Of a stretch of DNA of 64,000 nt, positions 1-8,443 are shown piece after piece. The position numbers were made by a program, and so were the translations under genes. Source of the DNA: JAADIV01 sp964439085 (lineage in GTDB: Bacteria > Desulfobacterota > Desulfobulbia > Desulfobulbales > VMSU01); NCBI GenBank assembly GCA_964439085.1, contig CAYTNB010000001.1, forward strand, positions 1-64,000, read 5' to 3'. The notes below the pieces were generated by a model. The model ran no database searches. It saw only the letters and a list, made by a program, of their open reading frames with translations, and was not told where the DNA came from. Positions within the stretch are counted from its first letter, which is position 1, and each line of letters starts with the position of its first letter.

Positions 1-871
1 CAGCGGTACTGAAACCGCCAAGGTCATTAGAGAAGAACTGAAAAAAGAGATTGACGAATTAAAAGAAAAACATAATCTAACCCCTGGATTAGTGACAATT
101 CTTGTTGGTAGTGATCCTGCCTCAGAGGTTTATGTGGGCGCCAAAGAGAGGACTTCAAAGAACCTGGGTATTTATTCAGAACGTTTTGATTTACCTGTTG
201 AGACCTCAGAGGAAGACCTGTTGGCGTTAGTGGAAAAGTGTAATCAAAATGAGAAATTGCACGGTATCTTGGTGCAGTTGCCCTTGCCCAAGCATATTAG
301 TGAGGCTAAAGTACTTTATGCTATCGATCCAGAGAAGGACGTAGATGGATTTCATCCGGTTAATGTTGGTAAGATGATGCTGGGCGAAAAGTGTTTCCTG
401 CCTTGTACGCCGCATGGTATTCTGGAAATTCTTGAGCGTAATAACATAGAGACCAGCGGGAAGGAAGTTGTTGTGCTGGGGCGCAGCAATATCGTTGGTA
501 AGCCCATAGCGAATCTTATGTTGCAGAAACGTCCCTCTGGTAATGCTACGGTTACCCTTTGCCATACCCGCACTAAAGATACCGCATTTCACACCAAGAG
601 AGCGGATATCCTGGTGGCCGCTGTTGGGGTGCCGAAGATGGTAACCGCCGATATGGTCAAAGATGGGGTGGTAATTGTTGATGTTGGTGTTAACCGAATT
701 GGCAAAACTGCAGAAGGTAAGGCCATCTTAGCTGGAGATGTCGATTTTGACTCAGTCAAGGAGAAAGCGTCTGCTATTACTCCGGTACCGGGCGGCGTCG
801 GCCCCATGACCATAACCATGTTGATGATGAACACCGTGCAGGCTGCGAAAACTGCGGCAGGCCTTTTATAA
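1..871 (+). CDS. folD: FolD bifunctional methylenetetrahydrofolate dehydrogenase/cyclohydrolase, 5' truncated by window edge
   Basis: FolD interconverts methylene-, methenyl- and formyl-tetrahydrofolate in the methyl branch of the Wood-Ljungdahl pathway. The reading frame is open from base 2, and the residues before the GTG at 92 (SGTETAKVIREELKKEIDEL) are normal FolD N-terminal sequence, so the real start lies just upstream of the window and the GTG is internal. About 289 residues are visible. Motifs seen: YVGAKERTSKNLGI with the catalytic Lys region, QLPLPKHI, DVDGFHPVNVGKM, the nucleotide-binding GRSNIVGKP and the C-terminal PVPGGVGPMT. The stop is 61 bp before cooS on the same strand, consistent with co-transcription. 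Confidence 0.96.
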   Translation, partial: SGTETAKVIREELKKEIDELKEKHNLTPGLVTILVGSDPASEVYVGAKERTSKNLGIYSERFDLPVETSEEDLLALVEKCNQNEKLHGILVQLPLPKHISEAKVLYAIDPEKDVDGFHPVNVGKMMLGEKCFLPCTPHGILEILERNNIETSGKEVVVLGRSNIVGKPIANLMLQKRPSGNATVTLCHTRTKDTAFHTKRADILVAAVGVPKMVTADMVKDGVVIVDVGVNRIGKTAEGKAILAGDVDFDSVKEKASAITPVPGGVGPMTITMLMMNTVQAAKTAAGLL

Positions 872-932
872 TCGCTGTTATACGATGATATCAGATTTGG
901 AAAGAACTCTGTTGAACTTTTGAGGAAATGAT

Positions 933-2927
933 ATGACTATTCGAAAAATTGGCTGTGAGGGTTGTGATAATATTGTCTGCCCATCAACGAAAGATGTGTT
1001 GAAACAGGATGTTGCCAAGGGCGTTAAAACTGGTTTTCATCGGGTTGATGACCGGGGAATGTCTGCCTGTCTCTTTGGCTCTACTGGTGTCTGTTGCCGG
1101 AATTGTAATATGGGCCCCTGCCAGATCATCGATGGTGTTGCTGAGATGGTGGGTGTCTGCGGAGCAACTGCGGACACTGTGGCGGCTCGTAATTTTTCGC
1201 GTACTATTGCTGCCGGCTCTGCGGCGCATACCGATCACGCCAGGGAAATGGTTAAGGGCTTTATTGCCACAGCCAAGGGCGAGACACAGCATGAGATCAA
1301 GGATGTGGCTAAGCTGCACACCATGGCTAAAGTTTTTGATATTGAAACGGAAGGGCGGAGCAAGAATGAAATCGCCTTGGAGCTGGGAGAAAAGTGTCTG
1401 GCAGAGTTTGGTCAGCAGGACGGCACTCTTACCATGCTGAAAAGAGCACCCGCTACCTTGCAGGCCGTTTGGAAAAAAATGGGCATTGAGCCGCGCGGCA
1501 TCGACCGTGAGGTGGTAGAGATGATGCATCGCACTCATATGGGTGTTGACCAGGAGTATAAGAACCTCATGCTGCAGGCCAGTCGTTGCGCTTTGGCTGA
1601 TGGTTGGGGAGCTTCTATGATGTCGACTGAATTGACCGATATCATGTTTGGCACTCCCGTTCCCATCCGTTCTATTGTTGATATTGGTGTTTTGAAGAAG
1701 GATCAGGTTAATATCACCGTGCATGGTCATGAACCCCTCCTGGCAGAGTCCCTTTGCTTGGCGGCTCAGTCGGAAGATATGCTGGATCTGGCCAAGAAGG
1801 CTGGCGCTAAGGGCATCAATCTGGCAGGGGTGTGCTGTACCGGTAACGAGATTCTGATGCGGCGGGGAATTCCGGTAGCTGCTGGTTTTATTCAGCAGGA
1901 GATTGTTCTGGCCACAGGCGCAGTTGAAGCAATGGTCGTGGACGTCCAATGTATCATGCAGTCCGTGGCCGAGGTCGCCAAGTCATTCCACACCGATATT
2001 ATTACCACCAATTATCGGGCCAAGATGGAAGGCGCTGTGCATATTCAGTTTGATGATGATAATGCCATGGCCAGCGCTAAGGAAATTCTGACCCGTGCCA
2101 TTGGTAATTTTAAGAAACGGGGGGAATATTATATCCCGGAGAGTAAGAAACTGGATGTTGTTGCTGGTTTTAGCCATGAAACAATTAATTATATTCAGGG
2201 TGGTCATTTTCGGGCCAGCTATCGGCCTTTGAATGACAATATTATTAATGGTCGTATTCGTGGTGTGGCTGCCATGGTTGGTTGTGATAATTACAAATAT
2301 TCCGATGATGCCCATGAAAGGATTGCCAAAGAATTAATCAAAAATAATGTTTTGGTTCTTGCCACTGGCTGTTCAGCTACGGCTCTTGGCCGGGCAGGAT
2401 TGCTGAGGCCAGAGGCTGCAGCGGAGTTCGCCGGGCCCGGTTTGGCAGAAGTATGTGAGACTTTAGGTACTCCGCCAGTTTTGCACATGGGCTCTTGTGT
2501 TGATAATAGCCGACTCTTAATCGCCACAACACAGATGGTGGCCGAGGGCGGTCTCGGTGATCATATCTCCGACCTCCCTGTAGCGGGCACATCTCCTGTT
2601 TGGATGAGTGAGAAGGCGGTGGCCATTGGTCAGTATTTTGTGGCTAGTGGGGTTTATGTAATCTTTAATAAGTTACCGATTACCGGTTCCAAGAGGTTTA
2701 CCAAGTATATGACAGAGGGTTGTGAGGAGGAACTTGGTGGCAAGTGGGATATTGAGGAAGATCCTATCAAATTGGCTCATAAGATGATTAAGCATATCGA
2801 TGAAAAGCGTGAGGCCTTGGGAATTAATAAGGAGCAAGGACGTGTCTTGTTTGATATGGATATGCGACGTGATATTGGCGGCGGCCCCGTTGCTGGTGTG
2901 GGTTGCTCCGGGCCTACAGACAGCTAG
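933..2927 (+). CDS. cooS: Anaerobic CO dehydrogenase catalytic subunit (CooS/AcsA)
   Basis: This 664-aa protein is the Ni-Fe-S carbon monoxide dehydrogenase that reduces CO2 to CO for acetyl-CoA synthesis. Cysteines near the N-terminus (C8, C11, C16 and the run in ACLFGSTGVCCRNCNMGPC) fit the D and B clusters. VHGHEPLL around residue 263 supplies the His near the C-cluster, and GVCCTGNE (about 300), DVQC (about 339), TGCSATALG (about 480) and MGSCVDNSR (about 520) are C-cluster cysteine regions. Length is normal for the family. A GAGGAA ribosome-binding site sits 5 bp before the ATG. Position between folD and the MetF-AcsD and AcsB genes argues for the AcsA role rather than a stand-alone CO oxidiser, although no cooC or cooF is seen here. 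Confidence 0.95.
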   Translation: MTIRKIGCEGCDNIVCPSTKDVLKQDVAKGVKTGFHRVDDRGMSACLFGSTGVCCRNCNMGPCQIIDGVAEMVGVCGATADTVAARNFSRTIAAGSAAHTDHAREMVKGFIATAKGETQHEIKDVAKLHTMAKVFDIETEGRSKNEIALELGEKCLAEFGQQDGTLTMLKRAPATLQAVWKKMGIEPRGIDREVVEMMHRTHMGVDQEYKNLMLQASRCALADGWGASMMSTELTDIMFGTPVPIRSIVDIGVLKKDQVNITVHGHEPLLAESLCLAAQSEDMLDLAKKAGAKGINLAGVCCTGNEILMRRGIPVAAGFIQQEIVLATGAVEAMVVDVQCIMQSVAEVAKSFHTDIITTNYRAKMEGAVHIQFDDDNAMASAKEILTRAIGNFKKRGEYYIPESKKLDVVAGFSHETINYIQGGHFRASYRPLNDNIINGRIRGVAAMVGCDNYKYSDDAHERIAKELIKNNVLVLATGCSATALGRAGLLRPEAAAEFAGPGLAEVCETLGTPPVLHMGSCVDNSRLLIATTQMVAEGGLGDHISDLPVAGTSPVWMSEKAVAIGQYFVASGVYVIFNKLPITGSKRFTKYMTEGCEEELGGKWDIEEDPIKLAHKMIKHIDEKREALGINKEQGRVLFDMDMRRDIGGGPVAGVGCSGPTDS

Positions 2928-2943
2928 AACTTTTCGGTACAGT

Positions 2944-2965
2944 CGTTTACGATGAGGTAAACGAA
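2944..2965 (+). terminator. Inverted repeat after cooS
   Basis: TCGTTTAC (2944-2951) and GTAAACGA (2958-2965) form an 8-bp stem with a 6-nt loop, 17 bp after the cooS stop. There is no T-run after it, so it may be a processing or attenuation hairpin rather than a simple intrinsic terminator. Confidence 0.4.
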
Positions 2966-2998
2966 GACTCCTAAACAAACGAATCTAAGGTACCTGCG

Positions 2999-3052
2999 AG
3001 CTTTTACGGTGCGGGGGAAGTATCAATCATGGTGCCCCTGGTGAACTATTAC
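2999..3052 (+). repeat. Dispersed intergenic repeat B, copy 1
   Basis: About 54 bp between cooS and the MetF-AcsD gene are nearly identical to 26956-27010 in the pilus cluster. The longest perfect core is GTATCAATCATGGTGCCCCT followed by GGTGAACTATTA. Both copies lie just upstream of a gene on the + strand. No coding potential is evident. It looks like a short mobile or regulatory intergenic repeat. Confidence 0.75.
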
Positions 3053-3090
3053 GAACATCAACTACCTATTCATAAGAAGGAAAGAAAAGA

Positions 3091-5703
3091 ATGAAATCAG
3101 CAAGCCGCTTGGAACAGGTTCTTAAAGGTGGCCATTTTGCGGTAACCGGCGAACTTGGCCCGCCTAAAAATAGTGATAATGAAGTAGTACGCAAAAAGGC
3201 TAGGTTGTTGAAAGGCCATGTCGATGCGGTAAATATTACTGACTGCCAGACGGCTATTGTTCGGATGTCCAGCGTGGTTGCGGGGCTTATTACCATGTCA
3301 GAGGGCGTTGAGCCTGTTGTGCAGATGACTTGCCGTGATCGGAATCGAATCGGTATGCAGAGTGACATCCTGGGGGCTTCCGCTCTGGGGCTTAAAAATC
3401 TGCTTTGCCTTACTGGTGATCATCAAAAGTTTGGCAATCATCCTGGCTCAAAAGGTGTGTTTGATATGGACTCTATCCAGATGCTGGGTATGGTTCGCAA
3501 TATGCGGGACAAAAAGCAGTTCCAATGCGGCGAGACAATTAAGGGCTCTGAACCTCGCCTTTTCTTGGGAGCAGCCGCAAACCCCTTTGCCGGGCCGCCT
3601 GATTTCAGGGCTGCCAGAATGGGGAAAAAGATTGCCAACGGCGCTGATTTTATTCAAACCCAGATTGTCTATAATGTCGCAAAATTTGCCAGATTCATGG
3701 AGATGGCTAGAGACTTAGGCCTGACTGAAAAGGCGTATATTCTTGCGGGTGTTACTCCGCCGCGTTCTTTGGGCATGGCCAGATACATGAAGAACTTTGT
3801 GCCGGGGATGGATGTTCCAGATGAGGTTATTGAGCGTCTGCGTGGTGCCAAGGATAAGGCCGAAGAAGGTATTGATATCTGTGTTGATATAATTAATCAG
3901 GTTAAAGAGATAAAGGGCGTTTCTGGTGTGCACATAATGGCTATTGAATGGGAGAGTGCTGTCCCTGAAATAGTCCGCCGAGCTGGACTTGATAGTAGGC
4001 CCGATATTGAAATTACCGCTGTAACATCCGCTCCTGCGATTCAAGAATCAATCGTGGTTCGTGCAGAGGCAGTTTCAACTGGACAGAGTAGTGCGGAAGA
4101 GTGTTTGGCTAAGGCTAGGCTTGAGGCCCAGGAAATTATTGCGGCAGCTCATAAACAGGCTGCGGAGATTGGCTCTCAAACTGGTGGCTCCGCTTTGAAA
4201 ACGACAGAAGATGATGCAGGAGAACACATAATGAATGAGAAAGAACGAGTGATGGCGCTAGAGTCAGTACAGATGGGCTTAGATGCGTTGAAAAAATCAT
4301 ATGGCCTTAGTGAAGAGCAGTTTGATGCCTTGGTGAGATTTGCCAGCGCTCAGGCTATTTTGGTAAAGGAACCTCCTACGGGGGTAGTCACAGCACCATC
4401 GACAACCGTTGTCGCACCGGAGCCAGTGGCAAAAATCGATAATAAAGCTGCAGACGATGCCCAAAAGGCCGCTGAGGCGAAGGCTGCCCAAGACGCCAAG
4501 GTGGCAGCCGAAGCAAAAGCGGCTCAAGACGCCAAGATGGCTGCTGAGGCCAAAGCCGCTCAAGAAAGTAAGGTTGCCGAGGAGGCTAAAGCCGCCGAAA
4601 CGGCCAGGAAGGCCGCTGATGCAAAAGCAGCTCAGGAAGCTCAAGAAGCCAAGGCTGAGAAAGTCCAGGAAAGCAAGAAGATAGCCGCTTCAGTTCCTTC
4701 TGGAGACATGGCTGTAGGCACTCTGGCACTTGAAAAAATACCTCTTAAAGATCGTGCCACGAAGGTTCCTGCCGATCATTATACCCAGATATATAACGGC
4801 ACTATTCGTGAGACGGTGCTGGGTAACGGTGATAATACAGTTACTGTTGGTGGCTCATCAACATTGCCATTTCAATTATTTGAAGGTGATATGCCTCGCA
4901 AGCAGTTGATAGCCATGGATATTATCGATGTTAAACCTGACGAATGGCCTGAAACATTGCGACAGCATTTTGCCGATGTTATGGATAACCCGGTAGCCTG
5001 GGCTCAGAAATGTGTTAACGAGTATAATGCTGATGCCCTCTGTATATCTCTGGTAAGTACCGATCCAAATGGTATGAATCGGTCTTCTGCCGAGGCCGCC
5101 AAAACTGCAGCAGATGTAGTTGGTGCCGTTGATGTGCCGGTTATTGTTTGGGGTTCTGGTAATGCTGATAAGGATACGGAGACTCTGCGGGATCTTACCT
5201 CCATTATTGGTGATAAGCGCGCCTGCCTGGCTCCTTTATCTGACGCTAATTATCGTACCCTTGGCGCTACTGCCATGGCCTTCAATCATCCAATAGTAGC
5301 GGCATCACCCATTGATGTTAACCTCGCTAAACAGCTTAACATCTTGTTGGAAAATCTTGGTGTATCCCTTGACTCAGTGATGATGGACCCCTCTGTTGGC
5401 GCTTTGGGATATGGTATTGAATATACTTACTCTGTAATGGAGCGGGTACGTTTGGCCGCTCTTACCCAGCAGGACGAGAAGTTACAGGTTCCTTTTATTT
5501 GTAATCTTGGTCGTGAGGTTTGGAAGGCTAAAGAATGCCGCTTGCCCTCTGATGAATTATTGGGTGATCAGGAGAAAAGAGGAATAATGATGGAGGCCAT
5601 TACTGCCGCATGTATGTTGCTCTGCGGTGGTGAGGTGCTTATTATGCGGCATCCCAAGGCGATCAATCTTGCTAAATCATTGATTAGCAGTATGTTGGGC
5701 TAG
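3091..5703 (+). CDS. MetF - AcsD (CFeSP small subunit) fusion protein
   Basis: The 870-aa frame joins two Wood-Ljungdahl proteins that are normally separate. Residues 1 to about 300 are a methylenetetrahydrofolate reductase (MetF) TIM barrel with TCRDRN, LLCLTGDH and FIQTQIVYN. Residues about 548-870 match the corrinoid iron-sulfur protein small subunit (AcsD/CdhD), with the GGSSTLPFQLFEGDMP and DPSVGALGYGIEYTYSVMER regions. Between them lies a charged helical linker, including a TolA-like Ala/Lys/Glu repeat (about residues 460-525). An AGGAG site (4218-4222) precedes an in-frame ATG at 4231, so a second, shorter AcsD product may also be made. The first ATG has AAGGAAAG upstream. No frameshift or gap is seen across the junction. 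Fusion would put the methyl donor next to the methyl-accepting complex. Confidence 0.9.
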   Translation: MKSASRLEQVLKGGHFAVTGELGPPKNSDNEVVRKKARLLKGHVDAVNITDCQTAIVRMSSVVAGLITMSEGVEPVVQMTCRDRNRIGMQSDILGASALGLKNLLCLTGDHQKFGNHPGSKGVFDMDSIQMLGMVRNMRDKKQFQCGETIKGSEPRLFLGAAANPFAGPPDFRAARMGKKIANGADFIQTQIVYNVAKFARFMEMARDLGLTEKAYILAGVTPPRSLGMARYMKNFVPGMDVPDEVIERLRGAKDKAEEGIDICVDIINQVKEIKGVSGVHIMAIEWESAVPEIVRRAGLDSRPDIEITAVTSAPAIQESIVVRAEAVSTGQSSAEECLAKARLEAQEIIAAAHKQAAEIGSQTGGSALKTTEDDAGEHIMNEKERVMALESVQMGLDALKKSYGLSEEQFDALVRFASAQAILVKEPPTGVVTAPSTTVVAPEPVAKIDNKAADDAQKAAEAKAAQDAKVAAEAKAAQDAKMAAEAKAAQESKVAEEAKAAETARKAADAKAAQEAQEAKAEKVQESKKIAASVPSGDMAVGTLALEKIPLKDRATKVPADHYTQIYNGTIRETVLGNGDNTVTVGGSSTLPFQLFEGDMPRKQLIAMDIIDVKPDEWPETLRQHFADVMDNPVAWAQKCVNEYNADALCISLVSTDPNGMNRSSAEAAKTAADVVGAVDVPVIVWGSGNADKDTETLRDLTSIIGDKRACLAPLSDANYRTLGATAMAFNHPIVAASPIDVNLAKQLNILLENLGVSLDSVMMDPSVGALGYGIEYTYSVMERVRLAALTQQDEKLQVPFICNLGREVWKAKECRLPSDELLGDQEKRGIMMEAITAACMLLCGGEVLIMRHPKAINLAKSLISSMLG
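4218..4233 (+). promoter_or_regulatory. Possible internal ribosome-binding site and start codon within metF-acsD
   Basis: AGGAG followed after 8 nt by ATG, in frame with the fusion. The encoded sequence MNEKERVMALESVQMGLDAL reads like a natural protein N-terminus. This could yield a stand-alone protein of about 490 aa made of the linker and the AcsD domain. Confidence 0.45.
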
Positions 5704-5726
5704 GTAATTGCAGTCGTACCCTATCC

Positions 5727-5939
5727 GAATAGTTACCGCATGATGTGAGTGGTTTTAAATATAAAGTGACAACAAATTTGTCATATCTGTGTGTTTTTGG
5801 CCTGTTCTAGTTGTTTTGCAGAATAGTTACTAACACCCCCACGAGGGGTATAGGTACCTTATAAATTCTTTTCTAAAAAACAGGCAAGCGCAGACTCCGA
5901 GAAACCAATCTGTAAGTTACTAAAATAAGGAGTTATCCG
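5727..5939 (+). promoter_or_regulatory. Leader region of acsB with palindrome TGACAA-N5-TTGTCA
   Basis: The 236-bp spacer before acsB holds an inverted repeat TGACAA (5767-5772) / TTGTCA (5778-5783), which has the size of a dimeric repressor or activator site. It also has two GAATAGTTAC motifs (5727-5736, 5821-5830) and dispersed repeat A (5829-5874). The acsB ribosome-binding site AAGGAG is at 5927-5932. The regulator is not identifiable from sequence alone. Confidence 0.4.
5829..5874 (+). repeat. Dispersed intergenic repeat A, copy 1
   Basis: About 46 bp containing ACCCCCACGAGGGGT and then TATAGGTACCTTATA. They recur almost exactly at 47828-47875 in the polysaccharide locus. Here only the left arm of the palindrome found at the other copy is present. 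The sequence is non-coding and lies in the acsB 5' leader. Confidence 0.75.
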
Positions 5940-8144
5940 ATGTCAAAGATTATTTGTTCCGCCGCCATTCGAGGCGCCCATAAGATTATCGATATGGCCG
6001 AAGAAAGTTTCGAAGAGGCCATTAAGGAATATGGTTCTGAGCAGGAAGTCGGCTATCCTCATACCGCCTATTATCTGCCCGTAATCTATAGTATGCTTGG
6101 TGCTAAGATTCAGAATCTGGGTGATATGCGAGACATCTTTGTTGAGTGCCGTAAATTGTTGCCGTCCAATGTCGGTAGTAATGTCTGGTTACCATATCTT
6201 GGGCAGGCCCTGGATGCGGGAATGGCTACTGTTTTTGCTGAGGAGATGTATGAGGCCATTCGTTATTTGAAGGAACCCAATTATTATACTAAGACCGAAG
6301 ATCCCACCGATAGCAATATATGGTTGGGTGCTGCGGATGATGTTATTTTCCGTAAGCGCGGTGTTGAGTTTGTTGATGGGACTGCACCGGGATTTGCGGC
6401 CATTGTTGGTTCTCCTATGGACAAGGACGTTGCGAGTAAGATTGCCTTGGAGTTACAAGAAAAGAGCCTTTATGTCTTCATGCACGATCATTCTGACGGT
6501 GTACGGATGGCAGATCAACTAGTCGCCAATGGTGTGCAAGTAGGTTGGAATACTCGCCTGGTTCCATTTGGTCAAAGTTACACCAGTGTAGTTTTTTCTT
6601 TGGGATTTGCTTGTCGGGTGGCTATGGCCTTTGGCGGTGTTAAGCCAGGTGATTATCAGGCAAATCTAAAATATAACAAGGATCGTACCTTCGCCTTTGT
6701 AATGGCTTTTGGTCCGGTAAGCGACGAGTGGTATGCCAATGCGGCCGGAGCCATTAACTGGGGCTTCCCCACTATTTCCGATTACGATATCCCTGAGGTG
6801 TTGCCCACTGGTGTATGTACCTATGAGCATGTAGTAAGCAATATTCCGCATGATGAAATAGTCCAGAAGGCTATTGAGGTGCGCGGACTTAAGGTTAATA
6901 TTTCTAAGATTGATATTCCCATGGCCTTTGGCCCGGCCTTTGAGGGTGAACGAATTCGTAAGGATGATCTATATATGGAGTGCGGCGGCGGTCGTACTAC
7001 CGGCGTTGAGGTTTTGATCTCTAAGGGAATGGATGAAGTGCAAGACGGCCTAGTGGTTGTTGAAGGCCCGGATATCAAGGATATTGAGGCGGGTCAGAAT
7101 TTACCTATTGCCATCCTGGTTGAAGTAGCAGGGCGTGAAATGCAGTCTGATTTTGAGCCGATTCTTGAACGGCAATTCCATCATCTTACCAACTATATTC
7201 AGGGCATAATGCACATTGGTCAGCGTAACATTATGTGGGTGAGGATCGGCAAGGGTGCGGTTGAAAAAGGTTTTTCCTTTGAGCATATTGGAACTGTGTT
7301 GCATGGTAAGCTTCATCAGGAATTTGGTGCGATCCTGGATAAAGTTCAAGTCAAAATATATACAGTGCAAGAAAAGGTAGACGAGGTTGTGGCTCTGGCC
7401 AGTGGTGTCTATAAAGAGCGTGATCTGCGTCTTGGAAACATGACAGACGAGACCGAGGACGTTTTCTATTCATGTACCTTGTGCCAATCCTTTGCACCAA
7501 GTCATGTCTGTGTAATTACTCCCGAGCGGGTAGGGATGTGCGGTGCTTATAACTGGCTTGACGGTAAGGCTTCCTATCAAATTAATCCTACTGGCCCGAA
7601 TCAGCCTATTGAGAAAGGTAAATGCCTAGATCCGATCATGGGCGATTTTGCCGGAATTAATGATTTTGTGCAACAGGCCTCTCGTGGCGCAGTACCAGCG
7701 GTATCCTGCTATTCGTTGATGAATAATCCCATGACTGCCTGTGGTTGTTTTGAGTGTATAGCCGCAATGCTTCCCCAATGTAATGGTGTAATGATAGTTG
7801 ATCGTGATTATCGCGGCATGACTCCGTCAGGAATGAAATTTACCACCCTGGCCGGTATGGCTGGTGGTGGCGCTCAGACCCCGGGATTTATGGGTGTATC
7901 CAAACATTTTATCACCAGTAAAAAGCTGCTGACGGCTGAAGGTGGTTTGAAACGTTTGGTTTGGTTGCCAGCGGCGCTGAAGGAACAACTTAAAGAGAAA
8001 TTGATGCAGCGCTGTACAGATATAGGAATGCCTGAATTTTTTGATATGATCGCCACAGAAGAGCAGGGTGACACGGAGGAGGCAATCATGGTATTCCTGA
8101 AAGAAAAGGGCCACCCAGCGTTAGAAATGGAGATGGCTGTATAA
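5940..8144 (+). CDS. acsB: Acetyl-CoA synthase / CODH-ACS catalytic subunit beta (AcsB)
   Basis: This 734-aa enzyme condenses CO from CODH, a methyl group from the corrinoid protein and CoA into acetyl-CoA. The A-cluster ligands are visible: C-x2-C-x8-C-x9-C in CTLCQSFAPSHVC...GMC (about residues 512-534), and the Ni-bridging CGCFEC near residues 600-605. The N-terminal about 310 residues correspond to the CODH-contacting domain. Length is typical of bacterial AcsB. AAGGAG lies 7 bp before the ATG. It follows the MetF-AcsD gene by 236 bp and precedes acsC by 299 bp, so the genes share order and strand but not the tight spacing of a simple operon. Confidence 0.97.
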   Translation: MSKIICSAAIRGAHKIIDMAEESFEEAIKEYGSEQEVGYPHTAYYLPVIYSMLGAKIQNLGDMRDIFVECRKLLPSNVGSNVWLPYLGQALDAGMATVFAEEMYEAIRYLKEPNYYTKTEDPTDSNIWLGAADDVIFRKRGVEFVDGTAPGFAAIVGSPMDKDVASKIALELQEKSLYVFMHDHSDGVRMADQLVANGVQVGWNTRLVPFGQSYTSVVFSLGFACRVAMAFGGVKPGDYQANLKYNKDRTFAFVMAFGPVSDEWYANAAGAINWGFPTISDYDIPEVLPTGVCTYEHVVSNIPHDEIVQKAIEVRGLKVNISKIDIPMAFGPAFEGERIRKDDLYMECGGGRTTGVEVLISKGMDEVQDGLVVVEGPDIKDIEAGQNLPIAILVEVAGREMQSDFEPILERQFHHLTNYIQGIMHIGQRNIMWVRIGKGAVEKGFSFEHIGTVLHGKLHQEFGAILDKVQVKIYTVQEKVDEVVALASGVYKERDLRLGNMTDETEDVFYSCTLCQSFAPSHVCVITPERVGMCGAYNWLDGKASYQINPTGPNQPIEKGKCLDPIMGDFAGINDFVQQASRGAVPAVSCYSLMNNPMTACGCFECIAAMLPQCNGVMIVDRDYRGMTPSGMKFTTLAGMAGGGAQTPGFMGVSKHFITSKKLLTAEGGLKRLVWLPAALKEQLKEKLMQRCTDIGMPEFFDMIATEEQGDTEEAIMVFLKEKGHPALEMEMAV

Positions 8145-8443
8145 GTATAAAGTAAATATTCGGCAACACTCCATAGGAAAGCGATTTGCCTAAGCTGCAA
8201 CAGTACCGAGGTCTTGCTTCGTTCGTTATCTTTTGGTCAGTATGCTAAGCACCCTTATGAAGTCTTGCCAAACATTTACAGACCATTAATATATATGAAA
8301 TATTTATCAATAAACAAATTGTAATTACAATAAATTGGTAACTATTTTGGCAGGACAGTAAACTACCCCTTAACACTGTGTAGTAACCGTTCCGGAGTAC
8401 TCTTGGACAGTTACACTTATGATAGGATTGGAGGAAGAGAACG
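8145..8443 (+). promoter_or_regulatory. Intergenic region before acsC with a perfect palindrome
   Basis: This 299-bp spacer has no convincing ORF. It contains the perfect 14-bp palindrome ATTGTAATTACAAT (8318-8331), an AT-rich stretch and one GTAACTATT motif (8338-8346). The palindrome is a plausible transcription-factor operator for acsC. No promoter can be assigned with confidence. Confidence 0.4.

Noticed and set aside
984..1949. Long antisense ORF of 321 codons inside cooS
   Set aside because: It is a shadow of the well-supported cooS frame. It has no ribosome-binding site or family resemblance.
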